Part shown: in pieces, positions 7,293-13,367 of the stretch | Layout: every line of letters starts with the position of its first letter | Numbering within the stretch: the stretch's first letter is position 1 | From: Holosporales bacterium | GTDB lineage: Bacteria; Pseudomonadota; Alphaproteobacteria; BNTO01 | Length of the DNA stretch: 13,860 nt | Reading direction: 5' to 3' | NCBI GenBank assembly: GCA_031270515.1 | Contig: JAISXM010000094.1 | Location: 1 to 13,860, forward strand | Notes under the pieces: model-generated | Told to the model about the DNA's origin: nothing | Databases searched by the model: none | The model's input: only the letters and a program-made list of their open reading frames with translations | Program-made: the position numbers and the translations under genes

Positions 7293-7507
7293 AGCTAACT
7301 ACGCGGATAAAGTCTGCTTCTATACGATTCTACAAGAACTTTAACGATACCTAAACACAAAAAGTTTTGGACGACTTTTTGCATGTGCTTGAGCTGCTTT
7401 ACCTGGCTCTATTGGTTAGTAAGAAAAAGACTCTCCTCGATTAAGTATTTATTCATAAATATATGCGAAGATGAATAATAACGCGATATGAACAACAGGA
7501 GAATTAC
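7293..7507. promoter_or_regulatory. Divergent intergenic region, tolA / secreted protein gene
   Basis: 215 bases between two divergently read genes, so both promoters should lie here. It is AT-rich, with a small inverted repeat AAAAAGT/ACTTTTT (7359-7365, 7374-7380). A good ribosome site, ACAGGAG, precedes the ATG at 7508. No -35/-10 pair stands out. Confidence 0.4.
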
Positions 7508-8386
7508 ATGAAAAAAACACTTCCATTTTTACTATGCATAGGGATTTGCTATGGATGCACTGATGCATACAGCCGTACGACAACGGACGTCACGGATCTG
7601 TTTGGTGCAGTCAAGAGAGATTTCTGCGTACGCGAAGGTACGAATTTTAGACGTGTGAGCGTGGATACAATGCCTTTTAATATAGACAATATACTCAGAG
7701 ATGTCGGCGAATACTTGGAAATATTAGAACAACTTAATAATCCTAATCTATCTAAAGCAGATCGAAAGAGATTAACGGTGCGCAAAGAAAAAATTGAACG
7801 GATATATTCTAAAACAAAGGGTAGAACAGAGTTTTTTTATAGCGTTACTGTCATAGCAATTTCATTACGCGCAACGTGCCCAGCAAGTGATGTAGAAAAA
7901 TTCCGTGCCCTACACACACGCATATCGAACGGAATAGAACGACTTGGCGAGACAAAAAGTGGATTTCAGAGATTAAAAAACAAAGTTGCTCTCAAAAGAA
8001 GAGACAGGCCACCGCACGAGATGGTGGATAGACGTGGTATTATTGCGCCAGATCTGACTCTCGACGTGGTCCGAAAGTGTTATCCCAAGGGAGGAGATCC
8101 GGAAGCGTTTACGCGAGATTTGTTTATTGCCGCAGTCGAAACACTCCGCAATCTCGTACGAGAGATAATAGAGGGTAATCCAGCAATAATACGAATGCAA
8201 GTATTAAACAAACAACTTAATCAAATAAAACTGTATTTCGGAGTGACGCGTTTGCATGATATTCAACTAGTCATATTACAAAATATGGTAGAGAATCACG
8301 ATCAGTTCAATCCACAACAGCTTCAAATGTTATACGACGTAATGAGAATGCTTAATCGAAATGAAGTAGCTCGATTGAAAAAGTAG
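7508..8386 (+). CDS. Unrecognised secreted protein, 292 residues
   Basis: No family recognised. The N-terminus MKKTLPFLLCIGICYGC is a typical signal peptide. The Cys at 17 follows C-Y-G, which only partly fits a lipobox, so lipidation is possible but weak. The mature protein is strongly charged and probably largely helical. It has a Lys/Arg-rich stretch (about 85-100), RDRPPHEMVDRRG (about 166-178), and a C-terminal half of amphipathic helix-like sequence ending in LLNRNEVARLKK-type residues (MLNRNEVARLKK). Cysteines are at 9, 13, 17, 40, 119 and 196. AGGAG five to eight bases before the ATG supports the start. It is the only gene between tolA (divergent) and the 8387-8952 repeat region. An exported or periplasmic protein is likely; the function is unknown. 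Confidence 0.75.
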   Translation: MKKTLPFLLCIGICYGCTDAYSRTTTDVTDLFGAVKRDFCVREGTNFRRVSVDTMPFNIDNILRDVGEYLEILEQLNNPNLSKADRKRLTVRKEKIERIYSKTKGRTEFFYSVTVIAISLRATCPASDVEKFRALHTRISNGIERLGETKSGFQRLKNKVALKRRDRPPHEMVDRRGIIAPDLTLDVVRKCYPKGGDPEAFTRDLFIAAVETLRNLVREIIEGNPAIIRMQVLNKQLNQIKLYFGVTRLHDIQLVILQNMVENHDQFNPQQLQMLYDVMRMLNRNEVARLKK

Positions 8387-8422
8387 CTCGTTAATTATAC
8401 CTGCCTATAGTAAACAGTTTGC

Positions 8423-8508
8423 CTGCCCAATGGAAACAATTTTAAAGTCGTTGCGGATCAAGGCTTGGCTCGTGATAAAATTTCAAATTGTTTATTATGG
8501 GGCCTCGG
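8423..8508 (-). repeat. Palindromic interspersed repeat, copy D (inverted, diverged)
   Basis: The core (GTCGTTGCGGATCAAGGCTT) is in reverse orientation relative to copies A and B, while the ends read CCCAATGGAAACAATTTT and TTCAAATTGTTTATTATGGG. The right end is closer to the long arm type seen on the other side of forward copies. It looks like a copy with exchanged or converted ends. Confidence 0.7.
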
Positions 8509-8535
8509 TAAAACGTACTGCTCAAGCTTGGGTTT

Positions 8536-8645
8536 CCCATTCAACCCATTGAATGGGAGCCCGCGAGCTCCTTCCCATTCAACTAGTTGAATGGGGTCCC
8601 GCGAGCTCCTTCCCATTCAACTAGTTGAATGGGGTCCCGCGGAGC
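8536..8645. repeat. Three 38-bp tandem units, each with a 22-bp perfect palindrome
   Basis: Palindromes at 8536-8557, 8574-8595 and 8612-8633, exact period 38. Units two and three are identical: half-site CCCATTCAACT followed directly by its complement. Unit one has CCCA in the centre, breaking perfect symmetry there. The 16-base spacers (ending CCCGCGAGCTCCTT) contain the palindrome GAGCTC. The ends CCCAT and ATGGGG-CCCG resemble the ends of the ~86-bp repeat. It is not a CRISPR: there are no unique spacers. Confidence 0.9.
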
Positions 8646-8688
8646 ACCGAAACGACGAACTGATAATATTTTTGTGTTTGGGTCTACG

Positions 8689-8704
8689 TTAACGAATTTT
8701 TAAC
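8689..8704 (+). promoter_or_regulatory. Candidate CtrA-binding site
   Basis: TTAACGAATTTTTAAC is an exact TTAA-N7-TTAAC, the consensus of the alphaproteobacterial cell-cycle regulator CtrA; a third TTAA follows at 8707. It lies about 280 bases before dksA. In AT-rich DNA such a match can occur by chance. Confidence 0.35.
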
Positions 8705-8856
8705 GATTAATGCACTATGATGCTTGTGTCGCCTTTCTTTGCGAGTTTCTCATCAAATGATGGGCATGGTGTTGTGGGTAAAATGAAACAATATCTAGAC
8801 AAATAACAAAGTTCGGTGTGATACTTAATACACGGTTCCCCCGCTGGTGTTTATAC

Positions 8857-8940
8857 CGGGTACCCATATCAAACAATTTGAAGCTCGTTGTATTATAAGG
8901 CTTAAGTGAGGATAAAAATTCAAATTGTTTTTATGGGCAG
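8857..8940 (-). repeat. Palindromic interspersed repeat, copy E (inverted)
   Basis: A full-length copy in reverse orientation: left end CGGGTACCCATATCAAACAA, core CTCGTTGTATTATAAGGCTT, right arm TTCAAATTGTTTTTATGGGC. It ends 12 bases before the first possible dksA ATG. Confidence 0.85.
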
Positions 8941-8947
8941 GTTTATA
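8919..8947 (+). promoter_or_regulatory. Candidate dksA promoter using the arm of repeat E
   Basis: TTCAAA (8919-8924), a 17-base spacer and TTTATA (8942-8947). The -10 is weaker than in the other two cases; TATACA at 8944 is an alternative. Transcription would begin near 8955, which suits the ATG at 8983 rather than 8953. The geometry is the same as in front of the K-like gene. Confidence 0.3.
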
Positions 8948-8982
8948 CACACATGTGTGCGCAGTCAAAAATGGAGGCGAAT

Positions 8983-9447
8983 ATGAGAAAAGCATTAAAT
9001 GAGAAACAACTTCCAGAAAACGCTTCAGCGCCTGAGATCCCGGATGACGTTCCAGACAGCTACCGCCTGTCGGATGACGAGCCGTTCATGAACTTGATGC
9101 AGTTAGCTTACTTTAAGAAAAAGCTATTAAACTGGAAGAAGCAACTATTGGCCGAAATGCACGAAACAATAGAGCATCTCCCCGGGACATTATCTGCGGC
9201 GGATTCAATTGACGTAGCATGCAACGCAGTGAGTCAGTCCCTGGAGCTAAGGACGAGAGACCGCGAGAGAAAGCTGATCCACAAAATAGACGAGGCCCTG
9301 CAGCGCATATCCGACGGCACGTACGGCTACTGCGAAGAGACAGGGGAGCCGATCTCGTTAAAGCGATTGGACGCGCGCCCGATCGCGACACTGAGCATAG
9401 AGGCGCAGGAGCGCCATGAGCGGAAAGAGAAGGAATACTTGGACTAA
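8983..9447 (+). CDS. dksA: RNA polymerase-binding transcription factor DksA
   Basis: DksA enters the RNA polymerase secondary channel and, with ppGpp, adjusts stable-RNA and stress promoters. Numbering from the ATG at 8953 (164 residues): the coiled coil starts at LMQLAYFKKKLLNW (about 48-61), the tip carries D84-S-I-D87-V-A, matching the DxxDxA tip needed for activity, and the return helix SLELRTRDRERKLI (96-109) is nearly invariant. The finger region, GYCEETGEPISLKRLDARPI and the following ATLSIEAQERHE, keeps only one of the four zinc cysteines (C127), as is normal in many alphaproteobacterial DksA proteins, so zinc is probably not bound. I chose the ATG at 8983 because GGAGG ends five bases before it and the candidate promoter would start near 8955; 8953 is the alternative. 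infA follows 75 bases later. Confidence 0.92.
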   Translation: MRKALNEKQLPENASAPEIPDDVPDSYRLSDDEPFMNLMQLAYFKKKLLNWKKQLLAEMHETIEHLPGTLSAADSIDVACNAVSQSLELRTRDRERKLIHKIDEALQRISDGTYGYCEETGEPISLKRLDARPIATLSIEAQERHERKEKEYLD

Positions 9448-9522
9448 CCAAAACACACGTATTGATTCCATATTGATTATTATTGTACCATTCGAAAGAG
9501 TAGGTGATTTTAGATCTTGAGC

Positions 9523-9741
9523 ATGCCAAAAGAGGAATTAATAGAGTTTGACGGAGTGGTTTTAGAATTATTGCCAAACGCGATGTTTAAAGTGAAACTA
9601 GAGAATGATTGCGTCATTATTGCCCACACGTCAGGACGAGTTCGCAAAAATCGCATCCGGATATTAGCGGGGGACAAAGTCAAAGTAGAGATGACGCCGT
9701 ACGATCTGACGAAGGGGCGCATTACGTTCCGACAGAAGTAG
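9523..9741 (+). CDS. infA: Translation initiation factor IF-1
   Basis: 72 residues, one S1/OB-fold domain filling the protein. The sequence follows IF-1 almost position by position: PKEELIEFDGVVLELLPNAM, FKVKLEN, IIAHTSGRVRKNRIRILAGD and KVEMTPYDLTKGRITFR. IF-1 occupies the ribosomal A site on the 30S subunit during initiation, with IF-2 and IF-3. The ATG at 9523 gives the family's usual N-terminus (MPKEELIEF); a TTG two codons earlier is better spaced from AGGTGA (9502-9507) and cannot be excluded. It follows dksA on the same strand and faces atpC. Confidence 0.95.
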   Translation: MPKEELIEFDGVVLELLPNAMFKVKLENDCVIIAHTSGRVRKNRIRILAGDKVKVEMTPYDLTKGRITFRQK

Positions 9742-9835
9742 GTCGGCAGGAGGACGTGTAGTTCGCCATGATGTCGGGACATGTTATATGATGTCGTAGA
9801 ATAATTATTGTAGTAATAAGGAACGTAGCTCTTAT

Positions 9836-9865
9836 AGTAACGTGAATGCAACGTGTTGCGTTACT
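9836..9865. terminator. Possible hairpin between convergent infA and atpC
   Basis: AGTAAC (9836-9841) pairs with GTTACT (9860-9865) and an inner GCAA/TTGC stem closes a small loop, with an asymmetric bulge. It overlaps the atpC stop. There is no clear T run on either side, so a shared terminator role is only suggested by position. Confidence 0.3.
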
Positions 9866-10109
9866 TGATCCACACATCGCATTGAGCGCTATCAAACTTA
9901 AGGAAGCCTCCTTCAGGAAGCTGCACCTCTTTGGGTTCGCCATCTTTACACCGGTATTTTAGTAAATTCGGGGATACCGTTGTAAATATCGGCTCATGAT
10001 TCTGTAAGATCTCATGGCATCCCAAAGACGAGAAGAAGGCCAGCGACACGACGTCATCGACTTGTTGGGCGTCAACTTTCCAGCTGTGTATGTTCAAGGT
10101 AAAAGGCAT
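9861..10109 (-). CDS. atpC: F1Fo ATP synthase epsilon subunit, short form
   Basis: 82 residues. The pattern fits the beta-sandwich domain of the epsilon subunit: MPFTLNIHSW, then VDDVVSLAFFSSLG, HEILQNHEPIFTTVSPNLL (family GxxPGHxPLxTxLxPGxL), and KDGEPKEVQLPEGGFLKF. Epsilon forms part of the central stalk with gamma. The usual protein is about 130 residues with a C-terminal two-helix domain that inhibits ATP hydrolysis. This one stops right after the sandwich, so it should still assemble but could not perform that inhibition. No other atp gene is beside it; it lies 68 bases after popZ on the same strand and may be co-transcribed with it. The sequence is diverged but the domain match is good. 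Confidence 0.8.
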   Translation of the reverse strand: MPFTLNIHSWKVDAQQVDDVVSLAFFSSLGCHEILQNHEPIFTTVSPNLLKYRCKDGEPKEVQLPEGGFLKFDSAQCDVWIK

Positions 10110-10177
10110 ATTGTACTCGCATCAACTCCACTGACTCATTTTAGGGAATGTATGATCGAAAGTCGATGATAGCAGCT

Positions 10178-11218
10178 TTATTTGTTGTCTTTTGGTGAGC
10201 TGGGCAAAATCGCGCTGGTTATATTTCGAAGCTCTTCTTTTACGAGATCTTCGACTATGCCTTTGATGTTGTCTTTCACCCACTGATCCACTGATGCCTT
10301 GATTGCGTCAACGACAACTTGGTCCAGTCCACCGACCTTTGGCAGCGTCTCCCTTGTGCGAGACAGCTCATGGACTGCGTTCGCGAAATTTTTCAATATA
10401 GACTGGGTGTCCTTTTTCGAAGAGTCTTTGCCGGCGTCATGCGCCTCAACATCAGCCACAGTGTTTACGTAGAGCTCTGCAGTATTGTTATTTGGGGGGG
10501 ATGTAAGGGACGCGTCAAAAGGCGTAGCTTCATTTTTCGATGATGTAGAGTTCGCGTCAAAAGACGTAGCGTTCTTTTTTGACGAAGCACGGGCAATGTC
10601 AAAGTACGTCACGTTCGTTTTTGGCGATATAGGGGCCGCTTCTAATACGGAGCGCCCTGGCACTGAATTATCATGTTCGGACAGAGGAACGCGCCCTGGC
10701 ACAGAATGTTCGTGTTCGGATATAGTAGCACGCCCCGGGACAGAATGTTCATGTTCGAATATAGGAGCGCGCCCTGGAACAGAATGCTCGTAAAATTTAT
10801 TTTCCACAGTGGGATGCAATGTCTCGCTCAGCAACATGGACTCCAAATGTTTAGGATCCAACAGCCCGGGATTCAAGTGCATTTCATCAGCATCACTCCT
10901 GGATGCACCTGCGCCTTCGCCTTCAGCCTCGACAAATGCAGGAGCATTGTGACGTGTCGCATTGCGAATAAAATTAGGCATATCGATGACATCGCCATCA
11001 TCGATCCCCCTTTTGATAGAGCTCTCCACGATAGGGGATAGCGTCACGACATTGGCTCGCGCCTCTGCGTCGTCCATTGGCCGCTTGTGATAGCGCGGCT
11101 CGGACGAATCTTTGTCGTCGATTGATGCGCCCGCGGAAGGGTTGCTCTCCTCCATAAGTACGAATTTCTTTATGGAGTTTAGTATTTCTTCGATGGAATT
11201 GTCGTCTTCGTTAATCAA
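10178..11218 (-). CDS. popZ: PopZ-like pole-organising protein (DUF2497)
   Basis: 346 residues with the three-part PopZ layout. A short N-terminal helix, DNSIEEILNSIKKFVLMEE (6-24), matches the DUF2497 motif SMEEILASIRRI. A long acidic disordered middle (about 25-280) follows. The C-terminal helices, VGGLDQVVVDAIKASVDQWV (about 293-312) and DNIKGIVEDLVKEELRNI (about 314-331), match the PopZ oligomerisation region. PopZ self-assembles at the cell pole and gathers ParB/oriC and cell-cycle regulators. The start is a TTG: an AAAGGAG ribosome site lies six bases upstream, and the next ATG would cut off the conserved helix. The linker holds two different tandem repeats (39 and 42 bp). It is longer than Caulobacter PopZ (177 residues). 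Neighbours are the HD hydrolase upstream and atpC downstream. Confidence 0.8.
   Translation of the reverse strand: MINEDDNSIEEILNSIKKFVLMEESNPSAGASIDDKDSSEPRYHKRPMDDAEARANVVTLSPIVESSIKRGIDDGDVIDMPNFIRNATRHNAPAFVEAEGEGAGASRSDADEMHLNPGLLDPKHLESMLLSETLHPTVENKFYEHSVPGRAPIFEHEHSVPGRATISEHEHSVPGRVPLSEHDNSVPGRSVLEAAPISPKTNVTYFDIARASSKKNATSFDANSTSSKNEATPFDASLTSPPNNNTAELYVNTVADVEAHDAGKDSSKKDTQSILKNFANAVHELSRTRETLPKVGGLDQVVVDAIKASVDQWVKDNIKGIVEDLVKEELRNITSAILPSSPKDNK
10512..10637 (-). repeat. 42-bp tandem repeat in the PopZ linker
   Basis: Three contiguous 42-base units (10512, 10554, 10596), with a weaker fourth on the low side. They encode 14-residue units of the type SSKKNATSFDANST, SSKNEATPFDASLT. 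In frame; units differ by scattered substitutions, so the array is not recent. Confidence 0.8.
10653..10790 (-). repeat. 39-bp tandem repeat in the PopZ linker
   Basis: Units start at 10653, 10692, 10731 and 10770 (last one partial), each giving 13 residues of the type EHSVPGRAPIFEH. The His/Glu and Pro-Gly content repeats regularly. It lies next to the 42-bp array. Confidence 0.85.
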
Positions 11219-11291
11219 ATTGAACTCCTTTCCGTCATTTTAAATATAGCCTTGCGCACCTTACGCAGTTCCATGTCTTTTATACTACCAC

Positions 11292-11391
11292 TACTTCTTG
11301 CGTGATTCTATATATTTCTTGTGTCATCCGCATATTTATTGCATAGTTCCAACATTTGTTGCACAGTACCAATATTTACTGTCACCCCTAC
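11292..11391. repeat. Five degenerate 20-bp tandem units upstream of popZ
   Basis: Units at 11292, 11312, 11332, 11352 and 11372, for example ATATTTATTGCATAGTTCCA and ACATTTGTTGCACAGTACCA. The period of 20 is not a multiple of three and the array sits between the HD gene stop and the popZ start, so it is non-coding apart from the last four bases. Twenty bases is about two helical turns, which would place each unit on the same DNA face. Confidence 0.6.
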
Positions 11392-11936
11392 TCGCTCACT
11401 CCCAAAAAACTATATACGTCGTCTCCAATCAGCGAATCAAACATTTTCTTTATATCGTAAAACGCCATATGTGAACGCTCAATAAACGCATCAAAAACCT
11501 GATATTTCTTCGCGTACAAATCAAACTTGTGCTCCACTGTCACATACGAATCCACCCTGCTGACTTTGTCGCAAAGTTGTATCAGCTGGTCATATATGTC
11601 GAACTCCTGCGCCTCCAGCAAGCGTCGAATATTATTTGACTCAACAATGTCGCCATGACAGTAAAACGTTATATACTCCTCATCTATGCAAGGAAACGGA
11701 TGCGTCAAGCAAGTCTTTGCGACCGCAGGCCTTCCGCTTTCGTTCATAATTTTGTGCCCCAACAACGGGTGCCGATATTTTTTATCGCGGGACAAATAAA
11801 GCTTCCCCACATCGTGGTACAAACCGCACATGTACGCAAGCTCAGGGTCAGGAAGCCCCGCTTTGACTGCGATTTTGTACGCCGCGCGCGCGACCATCCC
11901 GGAGTGTCCTATTGTTGATATGTCATATGGGTACAT
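11388..11936 (-). CDS. HD-domain metal-dependent phosphohydrolase
   Basis: 182 residues. HD-superfamily residues are in order: H11 (IGHSGMVARAA), H41-D42 (YHDVGKL, the HDIGK-type motif), H61 (HPLLGHKIM), H79 (CLTHPF) and D123 (LCDKVS). These coordinate one or two metal ions for hydrolysis of phosphate esters, often nucleotides or cyclic dinucleotides. No sensor or GYP motif is present (no HHExxDGxGYP), so it is not a standard cyclic-di-GMP HD-GYP enzyme; the substrate is unknown. No ribosome site is visible before the ATG at 11936, and the protein starts very close to the first metal ligand, so the true start could be upstream at a non-ATG codon. Upstream lies repeat copy F; downstream is popZ on the same strand. 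Confidence 0.85.
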   Translation of the reverse strand: MYPYDISTIGHSGMVARAAYKIAVKAGLPDPELAYMCGLYHDVGKLYLSRDKKYRHPLLGHKIMNESGRPAVAKTCLTHPFPCIDEEYITFYCHGDIVESNNIRRLLEAQEFDIYDQLIQLCDKVSRVDSYVTVEHKFDLYAKKYQVFDAFIERSHMAFYDIKKMFDSLIGDDVYSFLGVSE

Positions 11937-11987
11937 CAGAAATAAACAAAAATTCGACTATGACGACGTCAGCCTAGCACAATATAA

Positions 11988-12070
11988 CCCGAGTACCCAT
12001 AATAAACAATTTTAGTGTCGTTGTAATGTTGTGACAAAGATTCAAATCGTTTGTTATGGGGGGACCCGGT
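11988..12070 (-). repeat. Palindromic interspersed repeat, copy F (inverted, diverged)
   Basis: CCCGAGTACCCATAATAAAC, a core GTGTCGTTGTAATGTTGTGA and a right arm TTCAAATCGTTTGTTATGGG. The core is shorter and more changed than in copies A and B. It lies between the divergent HD and DUF2628 genes. Confidence 0.75.
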
Positions 12071-12186
12071 GTCGATCAACTTGCGATCAACAACCTCATC
12101 GGCGGAGATTGTTAATTCCCTACTAAAAAGAGGACATTTCTAACTTGCACATCCTAAATTGCACAATAGGATATTGTTAAATTGCG

Positions 12187-12217
12187 TTGACAATATTATC
12201 TTTTTACTTGAAATAAT
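12187..12217 (+). promoter_or_regulatory. Candidate promoter for the DUF2628 gene
   Basis: A perfect -35 TTGACA (12187-12192) is followed by AATAAT (12212-12217) at a spacing of 19, longer than ideal. Transcription from here would start around 12224, which makes the TTG at 12227 unlikely as a start and favours the ATG at 12275. Confidence 0.35.
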
Positions 12218-12274
12218 CTGCACGCATTGATATCCTATAATTACAAAGCCACGCAATCAACCACGATAAAGTAC

Positions 12275-13117
12275 ATGCGGAAGGAAAACAAACAAGTGAA
12301 CGAGTGCATCGATCATCCAATTTCAGAAATGAATGGCATGGTAAAGATTGCAGGCCGCCCTTACGGAAACTCGTCGCTATTAAAAAAGATGTTCTGTGCT
12401 GACGAATATTATTACGCAAGACAGTTCCAACGAATAAGAAAAAAAGGCGGCTTTGCTCTATCGTGGAACTGGGCAGCCCTATTCGGAGCTGGAGTGTGGA
12501 TGGTATATCACAAAATGTACCTAGCGTATTCAGCCTTCTATGCATTAGATTGCATATTACAATTACTATTTGATACTTTTCTGAGCTACGTTGTTCCTAA
12601 TTTCAATAGATACGACACTATATTGAGCATTGTATATGTTGTGCATCATTTCATCGTAATGGGTTGCATAGGCAACGTTTTATTGTATTACGCAGCGAAA
12701 AGGAAATATAAAGTTGGATACGCTTTCTCTACGCGCATAAGAAGCACGAACAGAGCTAGCTTATGCCTACTTCTATTTCTAGGATTTATTGCGTCTATGG
12801 CAGGTCTATTCATGGCATTGAATCAAGCTGGCTGCGATAATGTTTTGCAAGGCAAAATACAAGTTGAAAATAAAGCTCGAACACGCACGAAAATAACAAG
12901 AGAAACGCAAGATGATATGGATAAACAAGGAACTAGTACATTAAAGTCACAACAACAACCTTGTCCGACAATAAGCATGACTGCTGGTCTTTTAACAGCC
13001 CGTGGAATGATTGTGCATTCAATATTCGTGCTAATATTACTTGGAGTCGCAATAAAAGATTATACTGGGGCGAGACGAGCGAAAAGAGTATACACTCAGC
13101 GATTCACATATACATAA
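12275..13117 (+). CDS. DUF2628 domain membrane protein
   Basis: 280 residues from the ATG at 12275. A TTG at 12227 would add 16 residues, and an ATG at 12329 would remove 18. The segment YYARQFQRIRKKGGFALSWN followed by WAALFGAGVWMVYHKMYLAY (about 45-84) is the DUF2628 pattern: a basic stretch followed by a Trp/Phe-rich first helix with WxxYRKMY-like residues. Further membrane helices lie at about 86-105, 117-137, 160-182 and 246-262. Between the last two is a polar loop (about 188-240) rich in Lys, Thr and Gln. The function of the family is unknown; it is an inner-membrane protein. The gene stands alone between repeat copies F and G. AT-rich codon use is slightly stronger than in the neighbouring popZ. 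Confidence 0.8.
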   Translation: MRKENKQVNECIDHPISEMNGMVKIAGRPYGNSSLLKKMFCADEYYYARQFQRIRKKGGFALSWNWAALFGAGVWMVYHKMYLAYSAFYALDCILQLLFDTFLSYVVPNFNRYDTILSIVYVVHHFIVMGCIGNVLLYYAAKRKYKVGYAFSTRIRSTNRASLCLLLFLGFIASMAGLFMALNQAGCDNVLQGKIQVENKARTRTKITRETQDDMDKQGTSTLKSQQQPCPTISMTAGLLTARGMIVHSIFVLILLGVAIKDYTGARRAKRVYTQRFTYT

Positions 13118-13317
13118 GTATATATTAGACCTGTTGCGGAAGCCGTTTTGGGCTGTTGATTCCTGCTGTGTTGAAGCCGTTTTCGCAACAGGTCTATTAT
13201 CTTTTTGATGTCAACGCAGTTTAGAAATGTCCTCAGGGTGTCCTCATGAAAAATTTTTAATAAGAACCCTTTATCTCTAATGATTTCAGTGTCGCACATT
13301 TTTTGCGCATGGCCCAA
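13096..13317 (-). CDS. Possible 73-residue protein of unknown function
   Basis: Weak candidate. From a TTG at 13317, preceded by GAGGAG at five bases and by a promoter-like pair in the arm of repeat G, it would encode a basic protein containing KMCDTEIIRDKGFLLKIFHE and then ILL-type helices (VDIKKIIDLLRKRL). Against it: its 3' half runs entirely through the 71-bp inverted-repeat element (13126-13196), it overlaps the end of the DUF2628 gene antisense by 22 bases, and no family is recognised. The first half is repeated in inverted orientation at 13451-13514. It may be a remnant or a chimera. Confidence 0.25.
   Translation of the reverse strand: MGHAQKMCDTEIIRDKGFLLKIFHEDTLRTFLNCVDIKKIIDLLRKRLQHSRNQQPKTASATGLIYTYVYVNR
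13126..13196. repeat. 71-bp element with 13-bp perfect terminal inverted repeats
   Basis: TAGACCTGTTGCG (13126-13138) and CGCAACAGGTCTA (13184-13196) are exact complements; inside, GAAGCCGTTTT occurs twice in direct orientation. It lies 9 bases after the DUF2628 stop. It could be a MITE or an IS end pair. Alternatively, because a T run follows (CTTTTT at 13201-13206), it could act as a long-loop terminator for DUF2628. Confidence 0.6.
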
Positions 13318-13338
13318 ATCTGCTCCTCAAAATTGTAT

Positions 13339-13367
13339 TTTATACCTGCCCATAAAAACAATTTGCA
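13339..13367 (-). promoter_or_regulatory. Candidate promoter formed by the arm of repeat G
   Basis: Minus strand: TGCAAA (13367-13362), 17 bases, TATAAA (13344-13339). The -10 matches five of six consensus bases and lies just outside the repeat. It would serve the weak reading frame starting at 13317. The geometry is the same as in copies A and E. Confidence 0.35.

Larger units (their letters stand above)
8387..8952. other. Gene-free, repeat-dense region upstream of dksA
   Basis: About 565 bases with no credible gene. From left to right: inverted copy D of the palindromic repeat, a 3 x 38-bp palindrome array, a CtrA-like box, a TGTGGGTAA (8773-8781) one base from a reverse DnaA box, and inverted copy E of the repeat, whose right arm carries the likely -35 of dksA. 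Confidence 0.7.

Noticed and set aside
7359..7380. AAAAAGT/ACTTTTT hairpin as a terminator
   Set aside because: Nearly all A-T pairs with an 8-base loop, in a divergent promoter region where no transcript should end.
7508..7560. Lipoprotein signal in the 292-residue protein
   Set aside because: The residues before Cys17 (C-Y-G) lack the Leu/Val at -3 expected of a lipobox; noted only as a weak possibility.
8536..8645. CRISPR array
   Set aside because: The intervals between palindromes are themselves repeated, only three units exist and there is no cas gene.
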